Source of the DNA: Patagioenas fasciata | Lineage: Eukaryota > Chordata > Aves > Columbiformes > Columbidae | DNA length: 64,000 bases | Direction: 5' to 3' | NCBI RefSeq assembly: GCF_037038585.1 | Contig: NC_092524.1 | Location: forward strand, 68,844,552-68,908,551 | In this document: in pieces, positions 55,901 through 64,000 of the stretch | Layout: each line of letters opens with the position of its first letter | How positions within the stretch are numbered: position 1 is the stretch's first letter | Translations under genes and position numbers: made by a program | The notes under the pieces: model-generated | Seen by the model: only the letters and a program-made list of their open reading frames with translations | The model's database searches: none | Told to the model about the DNA's origin: nothing

Positions 55901-58900
55901 GCCAGGCAGGAGGGTTGGTTGCAAGGTTGCCCTGTTCCTATATTGTCCCCACCTGATGTTTCCCTCTGCAACCTTCTGCTGCCGGAAGGAGTTTGCAAGT
56001 GGGGAGAGGGCTTTGGGACAAGAACTCTGCTCAAAGATGAAGGAGATGGAGCTGGAAGGAGCCATGGATGCTGGCTTGTCCTAAAGAGGCTGGGACTGCA
56101 GACTGCTGCTTTGCATTGCAGGGACAACCAGGGAGAAGCAGCAGGTAGCTTGGCACACACACGCTCTCTTTCTAGTGCTAATAAGTCGCAGCTTCATAGG
56201 AAAATCGCTTTAAAGCGGGCGTCGGGATTTCTCAGAGGTGCTGGGATGCTCAGCAGCCGGCAGCTTGGTTGATTCCCGATTCCCGTGGGGAAGCTGGGCT
56301 GGGTTTGCTCTGTCTGTGTGGCTTATTAGTCTTGTTTGCCTCTGATTTACTCCTTCTGGGAAAATTCTCCTCACTAGGGACTTCACATGTCCCCAGCACC
56401 ACACAGAACCCGGGTCTCGCTGTGGGGTTTGCAGGGACGCGTGTTCTGTCCCTGATCCGTGCTTTGGGCATTAACACGCTCCATGTCGCTGCCTCTCAAA
56501 CTCTGCCGCCTTCGGGCTGGTTTGGACTTGGATCAGCCCTTGACTTGCTGTTTGAGAACCCTGGGAGCAGGTGGATGAGTCAGTGCCTCCAAAACACCCC
56601 AAATTCAATCGAGCACATGGAAGAGAGCATTACACTTTGAGCACCCCAACATTCTTATGCTGCTGGGTACTTTCTGCCTTGCCTTTGTAAAGGTTTTGGG
56701 TTGGCTGCCCAGGGAGGTGCTGGACTCACCGGCCCTGGAGGGTTTTAAACTGAGATTGGCCACGGCACTTAGTGCCGTGATCTGGTCAATGGGCTGGAGT
56801 TGGACCAAGGGTTGGACTGGATGATCTCTGAGGGCTTTTCCAACCCAGTCCATTCTGGGATTCTGAAGCTGTTTTCCAGAAGTGGATGGTGCTTTGTGCA
56901 ATGCTGCTGTAATCAGTGCTCCTCTCCTTTTGCTGGGAATATTCTCTAAGCAAAAAAAAAAAATAAAAGGTTTTTTTCCTTAAAGGAAAGGATTACTTTC
57001 CTTAAAATGTGAGGTGTTGTGGCATTTGTGGCTTTGCCTGGCTCATACTTGAGCACAGCTCTCATTTTAACAATTGCATTTCTCTAACTCTTGAAGTACT
57101 CTCTGTGTACAGACGTGCAGCACCCAAGGTCAAATGTGCACCACAAACAGATGCTGTTTTTCCTAGTTATCTAGTGTTAGGAATGGGCTAGAGGTTTCCC
57201 TGAAGAAAAATACACCCCCTCTCCCAGCTTGGGCTGCACCTCTGGAGTTGGTTGCGGGACCCCCCGAGACTGTTCAAGCACTCGCCGTGTGTCTCCGCGC
57301 TGCCCATTTGCATTTTAAATGCTCAAATCCTGCCGCATGGCGATGGCACGGGGGGCTGGAGGACACGGCCACCTCCTGCCCCGCAGCCTGATCTTCCCCA
57401 GCATCCTTTGGTCGCGGTGGTCACGGTAAATCGCTGTACGGCCTGGACACGGAGCCATCTGTCCTGCGCACAGCTGCGGCGGGGGGGGCTCGGTCCCCAC
57501 TTCTTTCTTCTTCCTCTTCGTCATCGCTACTTGGCAAACACAAGTCACGGTGTCCTTAGAGCAGGTTGTGTTCCCCGAGTCATAGGCATCCTTAGGGCGG
57601 GTTGTGTTCCCCAGGTCACGATGTCCTTAGAGCGGGTTGTGTTCCCCAAGTCACGGGTGTCCTTAGGGCGGGTTGTATTCCCCAAGTCACGGGTGTCCTT
57701 AGGGCGGGTTGTGTTCCCCAAGTCACGGGTGTCCTTAGAGCGGGTTGTATTCCCCAAGTCACGGGTGTCCTTAGAGTGGGGTTGTGTTCCCCAAGTCACG
57801 GGTGTCCTTAGAGCGGGTTGTATTCCCCAAGTCACGGGTGTCCTTAGAGCGGGTTGTATTCCCCAAGCCATGGGCGTCCTTAGAGTGGGTTGTGTTCCCC
57901 AGGTCATGGGTGTCCTTAGAGTGGGGTTGTGTTCCCCAAGCCACGGGTGTCCTTAGAGCAGGTTGTGTTCCCCAGGTCACGGTGTCCTTAGAGTGGGGTT
58001 GTGTTCCCCAAGCCACGGGTGTCCTTAGAGTGGGTTGTGTTCCCCAAGCCACGGGTGTCCTTAGAGTGGGTTGTATTCTCCAGGTCACGGGTGTCCTTAG
58101 AGCGGGGTTGTGTTCCCCAAGCCACAGGTGTCCTTAGAGCGGGTTGAGTTCCCCAAGTCACGGGCGTCCTTAGAGCGGGGTTGTGTTCCCCAAGTCACGG
58201 GTGTCCTTAGAGCGGGTTGTGTTCCCCAAGTCACGGGCGTCCTTAGAGCGGGGTTGTGTTCCCCAAGTCACGGGTGTCCTTAGAGCGCGGTTGTGTTCCC
58301 CAAGTCACGGGCGTCCTTAGAGCGGGGTTGTGTTCCCCAAGCCACGGGTGTCCTTAGAGTGGGTTGTATTCTCCAGGTCACGGGTGTCCTTAGAGCGGGG
58401 TTGTGTTCCCCAAGCCACAGGTGTCCTTAGAGCGGGTTGAGTTCCCCAAGTCACGGGCGTCCTTAGAGCGGGGTTGTGTTCCCCAAGTCACGGGTGTCCT
58501 TAGAGCGGGTTGTGTTCCCCAAGCCACGGGTGTCCTTAGAGCAGGTTGTGTTCCCCAGGTCACGGTGTCCTTAGAGCGGGTTGTGTTCCCCAGGTCACGG
58601 GTGTCCTTAGAGCGGGTTGTGTTCCCCAAGCCACGGGTGTCCTTAGAGCGGGTTGTGTTCCCCAAGCCACGGGTGTCCTTAGAGTGGGTTGAGTTCCCCA
58701 AGCCACGGGTGTCCTTAGAGCGGGTTGTGTTCCCCAGGTCACGGGTGTCCTTAGAGTGGGTTGTGTTCCCCAAGCCACGGGTGTCCTTAGAGTGGGTTGT
58801 GTTCCCCAAGCCACGGGTGTCCTTAGAGCGGGTTGAGTTCCCCAAGCCACGGGTGTCCTTAGAGCGGGTTGAGTTCCCCAAGCCACGGGTGTCCTTAGAG

Positions 58901-60849
58901 CGGGTTGTGTTCCCCAAGCCACGGGTGTCCTTAGAGCGGGTTGTGTTCCCCAAGCCACGGGTGTCCTTAGAGTGGGTTGTGTTCCCCAAGCCACGGGTGT
59001 CCTTAGAGCGGGTTGTGTTCCCCAGGTCACGGGTGTCCTTAGAGTGGGTTGTGTTCCCCAAGCCACGGGTGTCCTTAGAGCGGGGTTGTGTTCCCCAAGC
59101 CACGGGTGTCCTTAGAGTGGGTTGTGTTCCCCAGGTCACGGGTGTCCTTAGAGCGGGTTGAGTTCCCCAAGTCACGGGTGTCCTTAGAGCGGGTTGTGTT
59201 CCCCAAGTCACGGGTGTCTTTAGAGCGGGTTGTGTTCCCCGCACCTGCCTGGGTGGTTTTACTCTGCCCGCTTGTTCAGTGTGTTTGCAAAAGTGATTTT
59301 TTAAGTGTATTTTCTTGCTGCTGTGGGGTCCCATCCAAACCTGTCCCCAGCACCTGTCCAAGGGACCAACTGTGCCTGTCCCCATGGCTGGTGTCACCGT
59401 TCCCTTCCCGAGAAGATCCCATGGGGAGTGGACCTGTTATTCGAACACCCTCATCTTTTATTCATCCTCATTTAGTCTAAATGTCAAGTTTTTTATTTTA
59501 ATCAGGCAAATTCTATCTCTATAAACTGTCCTTTTGAAGTACACCAGGCCTTGGAAACAAAGGGCAGCAATTAGTATTCAGACAAAGGCACCCCTGACGA
59601 GTTTCTCTGCCAAACCTATTTCGAACTGTTTAATGACTGGAGGTGCCTGTGTTTAAAACCACAGCGATGATTTGCATGGCTGGAGCTGCGGGATGAGGTT
59701 GTTCCCTTTCTCTGCTGTCGTCCCGTCTGACGGGGCCACGTTGCTCTTTTTTGGGCTGGCTCAACCCTGAGAACAAGCTGGCGAAGTTTAGACCTGGACT
59801 TTGCAGCTCATACCTCCCCCAGCCCCATTAAAACCCTTGTGATGGATCCGCAGGGATCGGACCTGCAGCGAGAGCAGCCTCGGTGGGTTCTTTAAATATA
59901 AAGTCTCTCGTTCAATGCTAAAAATTCTCCGGAGATGTATTTAGCTGAAAGGAAAGGGGGGCAGCCAGCTCTGCCTGGGCGCTGACCCACGTCAAATCGC
60001 TTCCCCAGCTGTCCCTGGGTTCCTGTCCCTGTCCCCCGTGGCTGGGATCGCTGACATTCCCCGGCGCGGCTGCGAAGGATGATGCTCCAGCCCCTTGCAA
60101 CTGCTCGTGGTGGTGAGGAGGGAGGCTTTCCAGGAAGACACAGATGGAAAAGAGGGTGGGGGAGGGGGGAAATAATCCTCATTCCTCCTTGTTTTTCCCA
60201 TAGCCACACTGGGAATCCAGACCTGGTATTTCCAGTGGTTGCGGAGCAGGAGCCGGGGCAGGGCTGTCCTGGAAAGGGTGCGACTTTCTACCATCTGCTT
60301 TGGAAAGTGTTTTCTGAAGCTTAATTAGGGCACTGGAGCACTTCCACAACCCAGTATTACATCACTGGTCAGGACTGGGGTCCCACTGGAGGAGCCACCC
60401 ACCCTGGCTGGGTCATCTCAGTGGTGGAAATGCTCCCTGGTCCTCTGGACACACTCTTTTGGCTTCTTGCTTGATAGAAAAACCCAATTAAAGCACTAAA
60501 GCAGTGGCTTTACATCATTATGGTAATAATATATATTTTTTTAACGTGTTCAAAGACACTGGCTGTGTCTTAGCATTGCTGGCTGTCATTTCTCCAGGCC
60601 CCAACACTGAAGGAGCTCAGGTTCATCATGCCCATGTCAAGGTGCTCGGCTCAGCATGGTGGTCCATGGGATTTGCATTGCTGCTCGTCTTCCTGCTGGA
60701 TTATCAGCTTGATATTTAATTGTCTGCACCAGTTGACTTCCTCCTTTCTTTGTTTTTCTCCCCACAGGTCCACTTTGATCAATTTAAAGAAGCACTCATC
60801 CTCATCTTATCCAGAACCCTGTCAAATGAAGAGCACTTCCAAGAGCCAG
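52810..60849 (+). CDS. NIN: NIN (ninein), 5' part: first two coding exons
   Basis: Ninein anchors microtubules at the mother centriole and centrosome; the full protein is about 2,000 residues and mostly coiled coil. Here the first 61 codons (MDEAEQDQYEARLKELFDSF to LLQGNLLGR) splice in phase 0 to VHFDQFKEALILILSRTLSN to FQEP, which continues in phase 1 beyond the window. The N-terminal EF-hand is visible: loop DSTGTGSLGQEE (residues 21-32). Sequence is close to human NIN as I recall it. The expected next exon (DCSLEAQPKY-like) is not found before base 64000. Upstream head-to-head neighbour is ABHD12B, as in other vertebrates. Confidence 0.95.
53224..53386 (-). mobile_element. CR1 LINE 3' fragment (subfamily A)
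   Basis: From ATCACAGAACAGTTTGGGTT to CACCACCTCTCTGGGCAACC. The sequence after it (TGATGTGTGTTCCCTGTCTA) is not the usual subfamily A continuation. Confidence 0.9.
55514..55692 (+). mobile_element. CR1 LINE 3' fragment (subfamily B-like)
   Basis: From AGGGCTGTGGGGCATTGGAA to ATGATTCTATGATTCTATA. Confidence 0.92.
56702..56864 (+). mobile_element. CR1 LINE 3' fragment (subfamily D)
   Basis: From GGCTGCCCAGGGAGGTGCTG to CCAGTCCATTCTGGGATTCT. It shares the end GGATGATCTCTGAGGGCTTT with the copy at 60.9-61.5 kb. Confidence 0.92.
57541..59240. repeat. Large 36-bp minisatellite in NIN intron 2 (about 47 units)
   Basis: Head-to-tail units of GGTGTCCTTAGAGCGGGTTG then TGTTCCCCAAGTCACG. Some units are 35 or 37 bp (ACGGTG for ACGGGTG, or GCGGGGTTG for GCGGGTTG). 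Variant sites are mainly AAGTCA/AAGCCA/AGGTCA and GAGC/GAGT. A block of about eight units is duplicated: the variant TTCTCCAGG is at 58076 and again at 58369, 293 bases apart, with the same neighbours. As 36 is a multiple of three, frames stay open on both strands (252 codons plus, 335 codons minus). Confidence 0.97.
59241..60767 (+). other. NIN: NIN intron 2, right part
   Basis: Unique DNA. The stretch 59440-59960 is A/T-richer and could be a conserved non-coding element. No repeat family recognised. Confidence 0.6.
60768..60849 (+). CDS. NIN: NIN second coding exon (residues 62-89 part)
   Basis: Acceptor TTCTCCCCACAG, then VHFDQFKEALILILSRTLSN, EEHFQEP and one base of the next codon, donor CAG|GTAAAT. 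The flanking intron 3' of it starts with a CR1 copy 37 bases on. Confidence 0.95.
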
Positions 60850-60885
60850 GTAAATACTAAAATTATCTGAAATAGTATGTTTTAA

Positions 60886-61530
60886 GCTCAACATGAGCCA
60901 ACAGTGTGCCCAGGTGGCCAAGAAGGCCAATGGTGTCCTGTCCTGTGTCCAAACCAGCGTGGTCAGCAGGACAAGGGCAGTGATCCTTCCCCTGTGCTCT
61001 GCATTGGGGAGGCCACACCTGGAGTATTGTGGTCAGTTCTGGGCCCCTCAGGTCAGGAAAGAGATTGAAGTGCTGGAGCGGGTCCAGAGAAGAGCAACAA
61101 GACCGGGGAAGGGACTGGAACACAAGCCCTATGGGGAGAGGCTGAGGGAGCTGGGCTTGTTCAGTCTGGAGCAGAGGAGGCTTAGAGGTGAGCTCAGCAC
61201 TCTCTAGAACGACCTGAAGGGCAGTTCTAGCCAGGGGGGATTGGGCTCTTCTCCCAGGCAGTCAGCAACAGGACAAGGGGGCATGGGCTTCAACTCTGCC
61301 AGGGGAAATTAAGGCTGGAGATGAGAAAGCAATTCTGTGCAGAGAGAGTGGTCAGCATTGGAATGGCTGCCCAGGGAGGTGCTGGACTCACCGGCCCTGG
61401 AGGTTTTTAAACTGAGATTGGCCATGGCACTTAGTGCCGTGATCTGGTCAATGGACTGGAGTTGGACCAAGGGTTGGACTGGATGATCTCTGAGGGCTTT
61501 TCCAACCCAGTCCATTCTGTGTGATTCTGT
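60886..61530 (+). mobile_element. CR1 LINE 3' fragment (subfamily D), long copy
   Basis: From AGCTCAACATGAGCCAACAG through GGCCAAGAAGGCCAATGGTG and GGAGTATTGTGGTCAGTTCT to CCATTCTGTGTGATTCTGT. Confidence 0.93.
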
Positions 61531-62330
61531 TTTCTTTGGCAAAGACGTGGGCAGCTCTCATGGAGGAACTTAGAAGAGAAAATGCTCTTTAGGTTCTCTT
61601 CTGCTTGGATGCCCAGGCCTAGGGAGAAGAGAGAGTTAAGGTCTGTTGTGGAGCCTTGTACAAAAGTGTTTTCTGAGCTATTAGATATTTATATCCCATT
61701 ACCATGATCTAAGTGCCCGGAGATGCACGTGATGTCTGCCCGTAGACAGCTAACAGCACTTCAGATGCTCGAGATGTCCCACAGCTGCTAAATGGGCTGA
61801 GATCTCTCCATCCCACACCACAGTTCTGGTGGCCAGGGATGCTTTAGGAGCTCTCCAGATGCAGCACGTCGTTACAGGCAGTTCAATCACATAATTGCTT
61901 TAGTACTTATCAAAACCCCACTCTGGCTTTGGATACTGCTGTGGTTTTTGTGATGGTTATTAGAGGAAGAGCAGAAATATTAATACCCATCCTATATAGC
62001 ACTGATTTTTTAAATTGTTGAAGTCCATTCTGTTTTCTTGTGTCTGAGATGAGCGGGGTGAGCTCAGCGCCATAAGAAGCTACTCTGAGGTGACTGCATT
62101 TATCACACAATCAATCTGACCCAAAGATGCTTCCAAACAAGATGAACCCCCAGTTTGGGGCTGGTTGGAGAAATGAGCGGCTGCTGCGAATCCTCACTGC
62201 CCCGTTTGCTCCTTCCCTTTGTTTCAGTGTGTCTTGAAAATGTGACTTTTCACACCCTCAGGAGCATGAAATCCCCAAAGGAGAAAACAGCTTAGCAAGG
62301 GGGGAGAGGGAAACTCCAGGTTTCCTCCCC

Positions 62331-62430
62331 TGGACCATCAGTCTCAGCTGGACCATCAGTCTCAGCTGGACCATCAGTCTCAGCTGGACCATCAATCTCA
62401 GCTGGACCATCAGTCTCAGCGGGACCATCA
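62331..62430. repeat. 18-bp tandem repeat
   Basis: About 5.5 units of TGGACCATCAGTCTCAGC with single-base variants near the right end. Confidence 0.93.
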
Positions 62431-63402
62431 AGAGCGCAGCCAGTCAACAAAATTACAGTTTTCCCCCTTAAATAGGCTGCAAAAACCACAGGGCCCAAGA
62501 GATATAAATGGTAGATTCTTATATTTTCAAAGCTGTTAATGCTTAGGGGGAGATGGTGATGACAGCTCCTGCACCCAGCATCCCTTAATGTGGTTTTCCT
62601 GCAGGTCAGGGGATGCTCAGGAGCTCGGAGGGAACCTTGTCCCATGCTGGATGGCTGAGAAGCTCCGGCTTGATTTAAGTATAAATAAATCTTCTAGAAA
62701 AGGGCAAAATTTGGGATTATCGCGTTATCATAGATGCAGCGGGCAAGAGGCTGCGCTGGAGCTGGAGAACCCTCCCCGGGGACACGTTTGTCACCGGGTT
62801 TTGCAGGTGATCAAAGGGTGTGCGGTGCAGGTAGGGAGCCTGTGCCGGGCAGGCCTGGCAGGCATTTATTTTTAATAGGTTTTGACAGGTCAGTTAACGC
62901 TCAAGTCTTTGCTTCTTTTAATTTAGATCAAACTCGAGATTTGGAGAACAAGCTGCTTTGTGCTGTCGGTGTCAAACTGTCAGGGACTGTGGAAGCGCTG
63001 GTGTTACAGCCTGCCCCGGGCTCGGGGAAAATTGAGTTAAGAGCTCCAAATTGTGTCATTTAAATGAAAATTTAATTTGGAAGGAGGAGGGGGGGAAAAA
63101 AGGCACAGAATTTAAGTCTGTTTGCTGCATCTGTGGTGTTTGCGAGGAAATAAATGTGTGCCTTGATGCTGTGGTTTTACGTGGGGACTTTTGGGTGACA
63201 GGAAGGTCCCTTGGGTCTGTGAGTGGCCGGAGGGCTTGTGTCTTTGTCCCCAAACCAGCTGCTACCTGGCCGAGGGGACCCAGCATCACTGTCCCCATGG
63301 GTGCAGCACAAGGAGCCTGTGGGTGACAGGGCAGCCCTGGGGTGACAGGGGGACCCAAGGAACCAAAACTGCCGTGGGATGCAAAAGCAGTTCCTGCAGA
63401 AA

Positions 63403-63443
63403 TTGGGGGGTTTCCCCGTTTTGGGGGGTTTCCCCGTTTTGGG
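63403..63443. repeat. 20-bp tandem doublet
   Basis: Two copies of GGGGGGTTTCCCCGTTTTGG in a row. Confidence 0.85.
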
Positions 63444-64000
63444 TGGAGAAGCAGCAGCTGGGAGCACTCAGGCTTGCAGAGAGCAGCCAGTATACATATT
63501 TTGAGTTATTTTCTTGGCAAAGAAGCCCAATTCTGTTTCCAAAGGGAAGGCTGGCAGGGAGGATGGTCCTGGTGTGCTGCGGGCGCTTTGCCTGGGAAAC
63601 AGCCCTACAAAGCCAGGCAGGCGGAGTTCCCAGCGCCGTCATCGGCTCCGTCCCCTCGGTGTGGGGACACAGACCCAGCTGTGAACCGGAGCATCAACCA
63701 CTGAGAAATCCCCAACTGGGGTTTTAAGCTGCGTCTTAAAATAGTGCTTATTTTAGCTTATTTTAGGACCCGTCACCCTCAGCAGCACCTTTGCGGAGCT
63801 GCCTGAAAAAGGTGGTGTGTGCTGATAACTTATAACCTGAATTATTGGGGTTTGATGCTTTGGAGAGGTGCTGCTGTGGGACCCAGGCTGGGTGCTGCTG
63901 CCACCGATGCTCTTTGTCCCCAGGTCACTGCAGCAGTGAAGGGCTGTTCTGGGGACAATAAAATAGATTTAAGAGGGAGAGAAAGGGAAAAAAAATCAGT

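Larger units (their letters stand above)
52993..57540 (+). other. NIN: NIN intron 2, left part
   Basis: Three CR1 fragments and unique DNA. A poly-A run lies at 56950-56963. No coding sequence recognised. Confidence 0.65.
61531..64000 (+). other. NIN: NIN intron 3 (partial)
   Basis: Unique DNA with an 18-bp repeat at 62331 and a 20-bp doublet at 63403. No exon with the expected next ninein sequence is seen. Confidence 0.6.

Overview
This window is vertebrate nuclear DNA, almost certainly from a bird. The evidence is about two dozen CR1 LINE 3' fragments ending in the typical avian tail (ATTCTATGATTCTA-like), short introns, three CpG-rich promoters, many GC-rich minisatellites, and exons close to mammalian orthologues at the protein level. 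There are no bacterial operons, CRISPR arrays or phage genes. The species cannot be fixed from the sequence alone.

Four genes lie in a conserved block known from human 14q22.1 (there in inverted orientation). (1) The 3' end of TRIM9 (+ strand): three exons encoding the C-terminal SPRY domain (9397-9700, 10728-10890, 13199-13261), then a 3'UTR with a poly(A) signal at 14800. Bases 1-9396 are intron. (2) PYGL, liver glycogen phosphorylase (+ strand): all 20 coding exons, 18438-34377, joining in frame to 855 codons with Ser15, the AMP-site residues and the PLP lysine (K681) in place. (3) ABHD12B (- strand): 13 coding exons, 40474 down to 35023, giving a 356-residue membrane-anchored alpha/beta hydrolase with an intact Ser-Asp-His triad, tail-to-tail with PYGL. 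(4) The 5' end of NIN, ninein (+ strand): a CpG-island promoter near 46.3-46.7 kb, the start-codon exon (52810-52992) and the next coding exon (60768-60849). The rest of the gene lies beyond the window.

The four genes are not a pathway. PYGL breaks down glycogen in the cytosol, ABHD12B is a predicted lipid hydrolase at a membrane, NIN is a centrosomal microtubule anchor, and TRIM9 is a neuronal E3 ubiquitin ligase. They share ancient synteny only.

The rest is introns and intergenic DNA with CR1 fragments (14 on +, 10 on -), one probable LTR fossil in PYGL intron 4, and an unusual load of minisatellites. One long array lies just upstream of PYGL (17.2-18.2 kb), one beside the ABHD12B promoter (39.8-40.2 kb), one beside the NIN promoter (45.8-46.2 kb), and a 1.7-kb array of about 47 units of 36 bp lies in NIN intron 2 (57.5-59.2 kb). 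I found no convincing new gene system. The most notable signals are the minisatellites beside three of three CpG promoters, the 36-bp array with its higher-order duplication, and a near-identical pair of CR1 copies flanking half of PYGL and all of ABHD12B.
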